Shown one piece after another: positions 49,909 through 57,996 of a DNA stretch of 64,000 bases. Below the pieces are notes generated by a model. That model made no database searches and was not told the origin of the DNA. It saw only the letters and a list, made by a program, of their open reading frames with translations. A program made the position numbers and the translations under genes. Source of the stretch: Rhizorhabdus dicambivorans (lineage in GTDB: Bacteria; Pseudomonadota; Alphaproteobacteria; Sphingomonadales; Sphingomonadaceae); the NCBI RefSeq assembly GCF_002355275.1, contig NZ_CP023449.1, positions 2,830,001 through 2,894,000 on the forward strand, given 5' to 3'. Each line of letters starts with the position of its first letter. The stretch's first letter is position 1.

Positions 49909-50763
49909 ATGACGCGCCTGCCCCTCCGCCTGCTTGCCGCCACCGCGCTGCTCTCCCTGCCCGTTGCGGCCTCCGCCCATCGCCAGTGGCTGGTTCCCAG
50001 CGCCACCGTCTTTTCCGGCACCGACAGCTATGTGACGGTCGACGCCGCCAGCTCGAACGACCTGTTCTTTGCCGACCATCGCCCGTCGTCGCTCAATGCG
50101 ATCAAGGTCTGGGCGCCCGACGGCAGCGAGGGGAAGATCGAGAATGGCGCGTCCGGCGCCGTCCGCTCCACCTTCGACGTCAAGCTCGACAAGCCCGGCA
50201 CCTGGAAGATCGGCACCCTCAACTCCATGGTCACCGGCAGCTTCAAGCTGAACGGAGAGGAGCGCCGGGTCGGCGGCCGGATGGGCGGTGGCGCTGGCGG
50301 TCCCGGCGGCGGCACCCGCACGCCGCCGGTCGCGGTGGCGGATATTCCGGCCGAGGCGACCGACATCAAGCTGACCGAGATCATCAGCCGCAACGAGATC
50401 TACATCACCGCCGACGCATCGAGCGCCACCGTGTTCAAGCCGAGCGGCAAGGGGCTGGAGTTCGAGCCCGTCACCCATCCCGACGCGCTGGTCGCGGGGG
50501 AGACGGCCAGCTTCCGCTTCCTGATCGACGGCAAGCCCGCCAGCGGCCTGAAGGTCACCGTCGTCCCTGGCGGCAAGCGCTACCGCAATGACGATGGCGC
50601 CCGAGATTTCACCACCGGCGCCGACGGCATCGCCAGGATCGACTGGCCCGCCGCCGGGCTCTACTGGATCAATGCGACCGCCACCGACAACAAGCCGTCC
50701 GAGCCCAAGGCCAGCCAGCGCCGGATGGGCTACACCACCACGGTAGAGGTGCTGCTGCCCTGA
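49909..50763 (+). CDS. DUF4198 domain periplasmic protein
   Basis: 284 aa with a signal peptide (LLAATALLSLPVAASA then HRQWLVPSATVFSG). The conserved start of the mature protein (H-x-W-L-P) resembles DUF4198/CbiK-like metal-related proteins. A Gly-rich linker (GGRMGGGAGGPGGGTRTPP) separates two beta-rich halves; the second ends in a carbohydrate-like beta-sandwich (IARIDWPAAGLYWINATATD). A metal or iron-complex role is suggested only by the family and by the operon. ATG with GAAAGGA upstream; the stop overlaps the possible apbE start. Confidence 0.8.
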   Translation: MTRLPLRLLAATALLSLPVAASAHRQWLVPSATVFSGTDSYVTVDAASSNDLFFADHRPSSLNAIKVWAPDGSEGKIENGASGAVRSTFDVKLDKPGTWKIGTLNSMVTGSFKLNGEERRVGGRMGGGAGGPGGGTRTPPVAVADIPAEATDIKLTEIISRNEIYITADASSATVFKPSGKGLEFEPVTHPDALVAGETASFRFLIDGKPASGLKVTVVPGGKRYRNDDGARDFTTGADGIARIDWPAAGLYWINATATDNKPSEPKASQRRMGYTTTVEVLLP

Positions 50764-50831
50764 TCGAAGTCCGCATCGCCCTGCCCCGCGACATCGCGGC
50801 CCCGGCCTTCGGTGATCCGGGCCGGCCGATC

Positions 50832-51716
50832 GTGGATCTGGGCGGGGAGACGATGGGCACCGGCTGGTCGATGCGGTTCGCTGCGCCGGTGGGCTGCGAC
50901 ATGGCGGCGATCGAGGCGGCCATCCTCGCCCGGCTGGACGTGATCATCACCGAGATGAGCCACTGGCGGGCGGATTCGCTGATCTCCGCCTATAACCGCG
51001 CCGCGCCGGGGAGCTGGCACGCGCTGCCCGCCGACTTCGCCCGCGTCATGCAGGCGGCGATCGGGATCGCGCACCGCAGCGGCGGCGCCTTCGATCCCAC
51101 AATAGGCCATCTCGTTGACCTCGCCGGTTTCGGCCCCGATCCCGCGCGACTTGACGAAGACCCCGGCCGGATCGAAGCCGCGCGGACCGCCGCGGGCTGG
51201 CAGCGGCTGCGCTATCATGAGGGGCGGCTGCTCCAGCCGGGCGGCGTGGCGCTCGATCTCTCGGGCATCGCCAAGGGCCACGCCGTCGATGCCGTCGCAA
51301 ACCTCCTCAATGAGCAGGGCATTTCCGACGTGCTGGTCGAAATCGGCGGGGAACTGGCGGGGCGCGGCATTCGGCCCGATGGGGATCCCTGGTGGGTCGA
51401 TCTGGAGGATCCACCCGGTATCTCCCTGCCCCGCCTGCGTATCGCTCTGCACCGGCTCGCGGTCGCCACCTCGGGCGATTACCGTCGCGGTGGCCACACC
51501 CTCGATCCGCGAAGCGGGAGGTCGATCGCCAACGGGTTGCACTCGGTCAGCGTGATCCATCCCAGCGCCATGCTGGCCGACGCCTGGGCCACCGCGCTGA
51601 CCGTGCTGGGGCCGGAGGACGGTTTGGCGACGGCAAAGCGGGAAGGCCTGGCGGCACGCCTGGTGGCGGATCGCGAACTGCTCAGCCCCGCGCTTCTCGC
51701 GATGCTCGAATATTGA
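50832..51716 (+). CDS. apbE: FAD:protein FMN transferase (ApbE family)
   Basis: Flavinyltransferase that attaches FMN covalently to a threonine of target redox proteins using FAD and Mg2+. Family motifs: GGETMGTGWSMRF, MSHWRADSLISAYNRA, GGAFDPTIGHLVDLAGFGP, ALDLSGIAKGHAVDAVANLL and GELAGRGIRPDG; RRGGHTLDPRSG and ADAWATALTVLG form the C-terminal Mg/FAD site. The GTG at 50832 gives 294 aa. The frame stays open upstream for 24 plausible codons (IEVRIALPRDIAAPAFGDPG) to a CTG at 50760 that overlaps the DUF4198 stop, so the true start may be there. The acceptor protein is not encoded nearby. Confidence 0.88.
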   Translation: MDLGGETMGTGWSMRFAAPVGCDMAAIEAAILARLDVIITEMSHWRADSLISAYNRAAPGSWHALPADFARVMQAAIGIAHRSGGAFDPTIGHLVDLAGFGPDPARLDEDPGRIEAARTAAGWQRLRYHEGRLLQPGGVALDLSGIAKGHAVDAVANLLNEQGISDVLVEIGGELAGRGIRPDGDPWWVDLEDPPGISLPRLRIALHRLAVATSGDYRRGGHTLDPRSGRSIANGLHSVSVIHPSAMLADAWATALTVLGPEDGLATAKREGLAARLVADRELLSPALLAMLEY

Positions 51717-51731
51717 CGGTTTTTTGTCGTC

Positions 51732-51774
51732 GCGATTTCTGGGCCGTCAGATGTCCCATCTGACCTGAAATCGC
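51732..51774. repeat. Long stem-loop between apbE and purS
   Basis: Nested perfect stems: GCGATTTC/GAAATCGC (51732-51739 with 51767-51774) around GTCAGATG-TCC-CATCTGAC (51746-51764). It sits 15 bases after the apbE stop and 67 bases before purS. No T-run follows on either strand, so a standard terminator is unlikely. It could be a purS leader element, an operator or a dispersed repeat. Confidence 0.6.
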
Positions 51775-51841
51775 TCAGGCCCCTTGCCCCATCGTCCCTT
51801 CGTCGCCATAGGGGCGGCACATTCCCAGCTATGAGGCCGCG

Positions 51842-52075
51842 ATGAAGACCCGCGTCTATGTCACCCTGAAGGGCGGCGTTCTCGATCCCCAAGGCAAGGC
51901 GATCCACCACGCGCTCGGCTCGCTCGGCTTCACCGGCGTCAACGACGTCCGCGCCGGCAAGCTGATCGAACTCGATCATGAGGACGACGTCAGCGATGCC
52001 GACCTAGAGGCGATGTGCAAGAAGCTGCTCGCCAACACGGTGATCGAGAATTTCCGGATCGAACGCGGCAACTGA
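51842..52075 (+). CDS. purS: Phosphoribosylformylglycinamidine synthase subunit PurS
   Basis: 77 aa subunit bridging PurQ and PurL in the three-part FGAM synthase. [40 protein letters not shown] and [17 protein letters not shown] fit the family throughout. GAGG precedes the ATG. Followed by purQ after 13 bases. Confidence 0.95.
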   Translation: MKTRVYVTLKGGVLDPQGKAIHHALGSLGFTGVNDVRAGKLIELDHEDDVSDADLEAMCKKLLANTVIENFRIERGN

Positions 52076-52088
52076 AGGACCTTCCGTC

Positions 52089-52754
52089 ATGAAGAGCGCG
52101 GTCATCGTCTTCCCCGGATCAAACTGCGACCGCGATCTCGCCGTCGCGATCCGCGACGTCACCGGCCAGGCGCCGGCGATGCTGTGGCACCAGGAAACCG
52201 AACTGCCCGACGGCATCGGCCTTATCGCGGTGCCGGGCGGCTTCTCCTATGGCGATTATCTGCGGTCCGGCGCGATGGCGGCCCGGTCGCCGATCATGCG
52301 CGCGATCGTCGAGGCGGCCGGGCGCGGCATTCCGGTGCTCGGCATCTGCAACGGCTTCCAGATTCTTACCGAGGCAGGGCTGCTGCCGGGCGCGCTGATG
52401 CGCAACGCGGGCCTCAACTTCGTCTGCCGCGACGTCGCGCTGACCGTGGAGAACAGCCAGTCGACCTTCACCGCGCGCTACGACAAGGGCGAGACCGTGC
52501 ATTTTCCGGTCGCGCACCATGACGGAAACTTTTCCGCCGATGCCGAGACGCTCGACCGGATCGAGGGCGAGGGCCGCGTCGCCTTCCGCTATGCGGAGGC
52601 GGTCAACGGCTCGGCGCGCAACATCGCCGGTATCCTCAACGACGCCGGCAATGTCCTGGGCATGATGCCGCATCCCGAGCGCGTGATCGAGGCCGCGCAT
52701 GGCAATAGCGACGGCCGTCGCCTGTTCGAGGGTCTGCTCGAGGCGGTGGCCTGA
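52089..52754 (+). CDS. purQ: Phosphoribosylformylglycinamidine synthase glutaminase PurQ
   Basis: 221 aa class I glutamine amidotransferase supplying ammonia to PurL. The nucleophile is in [11 protein letters not shown] (C87) and the His-Glu pair in [23 protein letters not shown] and [14 protein letters not shown] are family hallmarks. Upstream purS is adjacent; purL is not in this window. Confidence 0.96.
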   Translation: MKSAVIVFPGSNCDRDLAVAIRDVTGQAPAMLWHQETELPDGIGLIAVPGGFSYGDYLRSGAMAARSPIMRAIVEAAGRGIPVLGICNGFQILTEAGLLPGALMRNAGLNFVCRDVALTVENSQSTFTARYDKGETVHFPVAHHDGNFSADAETLDRIEGEGRVAFRYAEAVNGSARNIAGILNDAGNVLGMMPHPERVIEAAHGNSDGRRLFEGLLEAVA

Positions 52755-52755
52755 C

Positions 52756-53166
52756 GTGCATGGTGCCGGCTGCCTGTGCGGTGCCGTGCGCTTCACGATC
52801 GATGCCGATCCGCTCGCGGCTCGCACCTGCTGGTGCCGGCTCTGCCAGTATCTGGGCGGCGGCACGGCGACGGCGAACATCTGCTTCCCCAGTGACAAGG
52901 TCAGCTGGACCGGCGAGATCGCCTATCATGAGAATGTAGCAGACAGCGGTAACGCGATGCGCCGCGGCTTCTGTCCGGCCTGCGGAACCCCGCTGACCAG
53001 CGAGGCGCTGAGCCGCCCGCACCTGATCTTCCTGCGGATCGGCGCGCTCGACGATCCGAACCTGATGGGCCCGCAAGCGACGATCTGGACCAGCCAGGCC
53101 CCCGACTGGGCCTGCATCTCGACCGAGATACCGAGCATCGATACCCAGCCTCCGCCTGTCGCCTGA
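52756..53166 (+). CDS. GFA-family zinc protein
   Basis: 136 aa protein of the glutathione-dependent formaldehyde-activating (GFA/CENP-V) family. Zinc ligands are visible as CLCGAV, CWCRLC and CPACGTPL. The central beta-strand part fits. The family's general function is uncertain; a few members act with glutathione-formaldehyde adducts. GTG start at 52756, one base after the purQ stop; the stop overlaps the ynfA start (TGATG). Confidence 0.83.
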   Translation: MHGAGCLCGAVRFTIDADPLAARTCWCRLCQYLGGGTATANICFPSDKVSWTGEIAYHENVADSGNAMRRGFCPACGTPLTSEALSRPHLIFLRIGALDDPNLMGPQATIWTSQAPDWACISTEIPSIDTQPPPVA

Positions 53167-53498
53167 TGCCGGGTAGCGGGCTCGCCCTCTTCGTCGCCGC
53201 GGCGCTGTGCGAGATCGCTGGCTGCTTCGCCTTCTGGGCCTGGCTCAAACTGGGCAAGTCGCCCCTCTGGGCAGTGGGCGGAACGATCCTGCTGGTGCTG
53301 TTCGCCTGGACGCTGACCCGCGTGGACAGCGCCGCCGCCGGGCGGGCCTTCGCCGCCTATGGCGGCATCTACATCGCGGCATCGCTTTGCTGGATGTGGG
53401 CGGTCGAAGGCGCCCGGCCCGATCGCTGGGATTATGCCGGGGCTTTCCTGTGCATATTGGGGAGCGCCGTCATCCTGCTCGTCCCGCGTTCCGCCTGA
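53166..53498 (+). CDS. YnfA/UPF0060 small multidrug-type membrane protein
   Basis: 110 aa with four membrane helices. [40 protein letters not shown] and [20 protein letters not shown] are diagnostic for the YnfA family, related to small multidrug-resistance transporters. The N-terminal helix glutamate (E in CEIAG) is conserved. One-base overlap with the GFA gene implies coupling. Confidence 0.9.
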   Translation: MPGSGLALFVAAALCEIAGCFAFWAWLKLGKSPLWAVGGTILLVLFAWTLTRVDSAAAGRAFAAYGGIYIAASLCWMWAVEGARPDRWDYAGAFLCILGSAVILLVPRSA

Positions 53499-53596
53499 CT
53501 GTTTTGCCCTCGGCTCTATCGGCATAGGATGCGCCATAGTTCGAACGCCTTGGGTCCCGAACAAGTTTTCGAGCTTTGCGCACTGGAGATTCCCGA

Positions 53597-54343
53597 TCAG
53601 ACGCGCGTCCTGAAAGGCGTGAAGTCGGTACCGCTGTCGAACACGTCGACGCCTTCCCTGCCCTTCAGGAAATCGACGACGAAGTAGGTGACGGGCGTCA
53701 GCAGCACCTCCCAGCTCACCTTGAGCGCCCATTGGGTGATGAGCACCTGGAGCACCAAGGCGTGGGTCCAGCCTTCCGCGCCCCAGAAGGCGAGCGGGTA
53801 GAAGATCAGGCTGTCGACCGCCTGCCCCGCCACGGTCGAGCCGATGGTCCGGCTCCAGAGATGCCGGCCCTTGGTCATCAGCTTCATCTTCGCAAGGACA
53901 TAGCTGTTGACGAATTCGCCTGCCCAGAAGGCGGTGATCGAGGCGAAGACGATGCGCGGCACCTGTCCGAACACCTGCTCATAGGCCTGCTGGCCGGTCC
54001 AGTCGGGCGCGGGCGGCAATGCCACCACGACCCAGCTCATGAACGCCATGAACAGCAGCGCCACCGTTCCCGCCCAGATGCAGCGGCGGGCGCGGCCATA
54101 GCCGTAGACCTCTGTCAATATGTCGCCGATGACATAGCCGATGGGGAAGAACAGGATACCGGCGCCGAACGGCCAGTACCCGACCCCCGGCAATTCGATC
54201 TCGGCCACCTTTCCGGCACCGAGCACGTTCGACAGCAGCAGGATCACGACGAACGCCGCCATCACGAAATCGAAATAGCGAAAATGGCGGCCACGTATGG
54301 CGGCTCCATCGGATGCGACGGGCGCGCTGGTCGTTTCGCTCAT
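53597..54343 (-). CDS. Queuosine precursor transporter (YhhQ/DUF165)
   Basis: 248 aa, about six or seven helices. Family motifs: FPIGYVIGDILTEVYGYGRA, FWAGEFVNSYVLAKMKLMTK and STVAGQAVDSLIFYPLAFWG. E. coli YhhQ imports the queuosine precursors preQ0/preQ1. I see no preQ1-type aptamer in the short upstream gap to tRNA-Arg. Single gene on the minus strand. Confidence 0.88.
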   Translation of the reverse strand: MSETTSAPVASDGAAIRGRHFRYFDFVMAAFVVILLLSNVLGAGKVAEIELPGVGYWPFGAGILFFPIGYVIGDILTEVYGYGRARRCIWAGTVALLFMAFMSWVVVALPPAPDWTGQQAYEQVFGQVPRIVFASITAFWAGEFVNSYVLAKMKLMTKGRHLWSRTIGSTVAGQAVDSLIFYPLAFWGAEGWTHALVLQVLITQWALKVSWEVLLTPVTYFVVDFLKGREGVDVFDSGTDFTPFRTRV

Positions 54344-54402
54344 GCCCCCACACTAACCGCGTTCCATCCGAGTGCAATCCACGCTATCTGCACCCCCGCC
54401 GC

Positions 54403-54479
54403 GCGCCCGTAGCTCAGTTGGATAGAGCACGAGCCTTCTAAGCTTGGGGTCGCAGGTTCGAATCCTGCCGGGCGCGCCA
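54403..54479 (+). tRNA. tRNA-Arg(TCT)
   Basis: 77 bases with encoded CCA. The acceptor stem GCGCCCG (54403-54409) pairs with CGGGCGC (54469-54475). The anticodon loop CTTCTAA gives anticodon TCT. The D arm AGCTCAGTTGGATAGAGC and the T arm GCAGG-TTCGAAT-CCTGC are standard. Confidence 0.97.
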
Positions 54480-54609
54480 TCTTTTCCCAAGCCGCGAATC
54501 CAGCTCTACGCTCAACGCCAGACAGTGCATTGTCGAGCGCTCAATAGGAAACTAGTAGCTGGAACCGACCGGCAGCCAGCGCCGCAGCTGCCGTTGCTGC
54601 GGGGGCATC

Positions 54610-56637
54610 GTGCAATATCGGAACGAAATCGACGGGTTGCGCGCGGTCGCGGTGCTTCCGGTCATCCTCTTCCATGCCGGCTTCAGCATGTTCAGCGGCG
54701 GCTATGTCGGCGTGGACGTGTTCTTCGTCATCTCCGGCTACCTGATAACCAACATCCTTATCGCCGATCTCGAAGCAGGGCGTTTCTCCCTCTGGCGCTT
54801 CTACGAGCGGCGCGCACGACGCATCCTGCCGGCGCTATTTCTGGTTACGCTGTGCTGCATTCCCTTCGCCTGGCTGTGGATGCTGCCGTCTCAGCTTGTC
54901 GATTTTTCTCAATCGCTGGTTGCCGTCAACACCTTCACGTCGAACATCCTCTTCTGGCGGGAGAGCGGATATTTCGATGCCGCAACCGAGCTGAAGCCGC
55001 TGCTCCATACCTGGAGCCTCGCGGTTGAGGAGCAATTCTACATATTCTTCCCGCCGCTGCTTGCAGTCCTGTGGCGATATGGAAGAAACGCGACGCTTGG
55101 CATCCTGATCGCCGTCGCCGCCATCAGTCTGGCCCTTGCCCAATGGGGATCGACCGCCGCACCCAGCGCGACCTTCTATCTGATCCACACGCGCATATGG
55201 GAACTGGGGACCGGGTCGGCCTGCGCGCTCCTCCTGAAAGGAAGAGCGCCTTATCGGAGCGACCTTCTGGCGGGATCAGGCATCGCCCTGATCCTGTGTG
55301 CGGTGTTCCTTTTCGATGAAGCCACGCCTTTCCCCTCGGCTTGGGCGCTCGCTCCTGTATGGGGTACGGCCTTGATCATATTGTTCGGGGACAGAGCTAC
55401 GGCGACGGCCCGGCTGCTGTCGCGAGGCGCGTTCGTCCAGATCGGGCTCATAAGCTACAGCGCATATTTGTGGCATCAGCCATTGTTCGCATTCGCCCGG
55501 ATCCACAGCCTGCAAACGCCCGGCAAATGGATGATGGCGCTTCTTGCCCTTGCCTCGCTCATCCTTGCCTATCTCAGCTGGCGGTTCGTGGAGAGGCCGT
55601 TCCGGCGCCCCGACGGCGTGTTCAAATCCCGCCGGGCGCTGTTCGGGACGAGCGCGGCAATTGCCGCCTCTATGTGCGCGGCGGGCATCATCGGCCATGC
55701 CTCGCTTGGCTTTCCGAACCGGCTTTCTTCCGAAGCGAGAGCCGTACTCGCCACAAACATGGATTCGTTCGAACGCGGCGTGGCTCCCTGCTGGGACCTT
55801 GCCGGCCGCCACGATGCCGGGCGGCCCTGCATGATAGGCGATGTCCGCCGCCGCCCTTCATTCGCACTTGTCGGGGATAGCCATGCCGGTGCCCTGCTCA
55901 CCACCCTGAATGCAGCGGCAGCGCATCGGCATATCGCCGGACGCGGATACACGTTCCGCAGCTGCCCGCCGCTTCAGGAACTGGTCTCCGCGACGGCCGA
56001 GGATGGACTGCGCGCCTGCGAAAATCTTCGGAGACGGTTCTTCAACGACATCAGCCATGATCCGCAGATGCCCGGCACCATCATAGTCAATGCCCGCTGG
56101 ACATTGCTCATGAAGCGGCGCGGTTTCGACAATGGCGAGGGCGGTGTTGAATCGGTCAAGGAGTGGATCTGGAAGCTCGACCTTGCCGACCAGACCTATG
56201 AGCAGCGCATGGCGCAGGCATTTGCCCGCTCAATTCTCGCGATGGTGCGATCGGGAAAGACCGTCATACTGATCTATCCGGTTCCCGAGATGGGGTGGAA
56301 TGTTCCGCAACAATTGGCCAGGGAAATCAGCCGATCAGGCAAAATCGGTCCCGCTTCGGCCTCGATCAGCCATCAGGCCTTCCTGGAACGCTCCGCCACG
56401 GCGATCCGCGCCCTTGATGCGATTGGGGAATATCCCAACCTGATCCGGATCAGGCCAAGCAGCCTTCTCTGTCACCGGGTGGAAGGCCGATGCGTCGCCC
56501 ATATGGACGGGCGCCCTCTTTATCTGGACAGCAATCATCTGTCGGATGCAGGCGCTGCCTTGATCCTCGGTCAGATCATGGGAAATCTGACTCGGCGTGA
56601 CCACCCGCATCGCTCGACAAACCACCATCAACCTTGA
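54610..56637 (+). CDS. OafA/YrhL-type membrane acyltransferase with SGNH domain
   Basis: 675 aa. The acyltransferase-3 domain has about ten helices over residues 1-340: YRNEIDGLRAVAVLPVILFH with the active-site histidine, GGYVGVDVFFVISGYLITNI, RRARRILPALF and LKPLLHTWSLAVEEQFYIFF. The periplasmic SGNH-hydrolase-like domain (about 400-660) has FALVGDSHAG (catalytic serine) and the C-terminal DSNHLSDAGA (Asp/His). Such proteins O-acetylate LPS, capsule or peptidoglycan; the acceptor here is unknown. GTG start at 54610. The gene stands just downstream of tRNA-Arg and looks less GC-rich than its surroundings, suggesting acquisition. Confidence 0.88.
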   Translation: MQYRNEIDGLRAVAVLPVILFHAGFSMFSGGYVGVDVFFVISGYLITNILIADLEAGRFSLWRFYERRARRILPALFLVTLCCIPFAWLWMLPSQLVDFSQSLVAVNTFTSNILFWRESGYFDAATELKPLLHTWSLAVEEQFYIFFPPLLAVLWRYGRNATLGILIAVAAISLALAQWGSTAAPSATFYLIHTRIWELGTGSACALLLKGRAPYRSDLLAGSGIALILCAVFLFDEATPFPSAWALAPVWGTALIILFGDRATATARLLSRGAFVQIGLISYSAYLWHQPLFAFARIHSLQTPGKWMMALLALASLILAYLSWRFVERPFRRPDGVFKSRRALFGTSAAIAASMCAAGIIGHASLGFPNRLSSEARAVLATNMDSFERGVAPCWDLAGRHDAGRPCMIGDVRRRPSFALVGDSHAGALLTTLNAAAAHRHIAGRGYTFRSCPPLQELVSATAEDGLRACENLRRRFFNDISHDPQMPGTIIVNARWTLLMKRRGFDNGEGGVESVKEWIWKLDLADQTYEQRMAQAFARSILAMVRSGKTVILIYPVPEMGWNVPQQLAREISRSGKIGPASASISHQAFLERSATAIRALDAIGEYPNLIRIRPSSLLCHRVEGRCVAHMDGRPLYLDSNHLSDAGAALILGQIMGNLTRRDHPHRSTNHHQP

Positions 56638-56660
56638 TGATCTGGCGCGATCCTCGCTGG

Positions 56661-57896
56661 TCAATATAGCAGCAGTCCCGCGCCCGAGGCGGCCAATGCG
56701 GCGATCAGCGGCCAGGCGGCACGCCATCCTCCATGGCCCCAGGCGATGACGATCGCCATGCCGGCCTTGATCGCCGTGTTGGCCAGCACCGGCACCGCCA
56801 GCACCAGACCCGCGGTCCAGGCGTCCAGAGCCTCGGGCGGAAGGCCGGCCAGGGTCATCACCGCGGCGTCGACGTCGCTCATGCCGGTCAATCCCAGCAC
56901 CAGCGCCAACCCCTTGTCGCCGAACTGTTCGAGCGACCATCGCGCGACGAGCGACAGGATCGCCACCAGCCCGGCGAGCAGCAGCGCCGGGCCGAAGGCC
57001 AGCGGATTGGCGACCGATACCGCGCCGTCGCGCGCGCCCTGCCCCCGCCAGGCGACAAGAGCGCAGAGGCCCGCGACGATCGTGGCGGGGGCCATCGCCA
57101 GCGCCAGTGCCGGAAGCGCGCGCGGCGCCAGCGCCAGGGTAAGCAGCTGGACGCGGAGGAACATCACCATCGAGGCGACCGCGATCCCCGCGATGAGCGC
57201 CCCCCGCGCCTCGGGCTGGGACCGCATCCGGCGCGCGAAATCGGCGGTGACGGCGGTCGACGAGACCAGCGCGCCGGTCAAGGCGACGATCAGCAGCCCC
57301 CGGTCGGATCCCAACCGGCGCACCGCCGCATAGCCGACGAAGGACAGGCCGGTGACGAACACCACCACCATCCAGATATTGCGGGGGTTCCAGGCATCGT
57401 AAGGGCCCATAGCCCTGTCGGGCAGCAGCGGCAGGATCACCAGCGCCACCAGGACGAAGCGGGCAATCCCCTCGATCTCCGATTCGTCCACTCCCTTGAG
57501 CAGCGCGTGAAGCGACTGCCGCGCGCTCAGCATGACGAACATCGCCGCCGCCACGCTCAGGCCGACGGTCGGTGAGTCACGCACCGCCAGGAACCCCGCC
57601 GTAAAGGTCAGCAGCCCCGCGATGCTGTTGGTGGCGGACACATGACTGGCATCGGCCTCCCGCAGAAACCCGATGGCGAGCATGACGACGACGCCCAGCA
57701 GCAGCGCCGCCGCGATGATATCGGGGGCCAGGCCGGCCACGCCCCCGCCCAGCCCGAACAGGCCGAACGTCCGGAAACCGGCTACTCGCCTTCCCTCGCC
57801 GAGCCCGCGCTGCGACCAGCCTCTTTCAAGACCGACGAGCAGACCAGCAGCGAGCGCCGCGAGCAGATTCGGGAGGGGCGGAATGACAGAATCCAT
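56661..57896 (-). CDS. MgtC/DUF4010-type membrane protein
   Basis: 411 aa, about 12 hydrophobic segments. The N-terminal part has the MgtC-like NLLAALAAGLLVGLERGWSQ and RVAGFRTFGLFGLGGGVAGL, then SATNSIAGLLTFTAGFLA. The DUF4010 half includes GSDRGLLIVALTGALVSSTA with VTADFARRMRSQP and GLTGMSDVDAAVMTLAGLPP. The function is unproven; magnesium-related roles apply to true MgtC only. ATG at 57896; the frame is open further upstream. Convergent with the acyltransferase. Confidence 0.78.
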   Translation of the reverse strand: MDSVIPPLPNLLAALAAGLLVGLERGWSQRGLGEGRRVAGFRTFGLFGLGGGVAGLAPDIIAAALLLGVVVMLAIGFLREADASHVSATNSIAGLLTFTAGFLAVRDSPTVGLSVAAAMFVMLSARQSLHALLKGVDESEIEGIARFVLVALVILPLLPDRAMGPYDAWNPRNIWMVVVFVTGLSFVGYAAVRRLGSDRGLLIVALTGALVSSTAVTADFARRMRSQPEARGALIAGIAVASMVMFLRVQLLTLALAPRALPALALAMAPATIVAGLCALVAWRGQGARDGAVSVANPLAFGPALLLAGLVAILSLVARWSLEQFGDKGLALVLGLTGMSDVDAAVMTLAGLPPEALDAWTAGLVLAVPVLANTAIKAGMAIVIAWGHGGWRAAWPLIAALAASGAGLLLY

Positions 57897-57996
57897 GACG
57901 TTCGCGCAATAACCTGCGATGAGGCCGAGGAAAATCCCGGTGTGTCGCGTCGGTGACTGCCGGGGCCCAGACAACAGACCACAGGAGAGCCTTGGC

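Noticed and set aside
54480-54609. Attachment-site duplication of the tRNA-Arg 3' end
   Set aside because: No second copy of the tRNA 3' sequence was found downstream, and there is no integrase.
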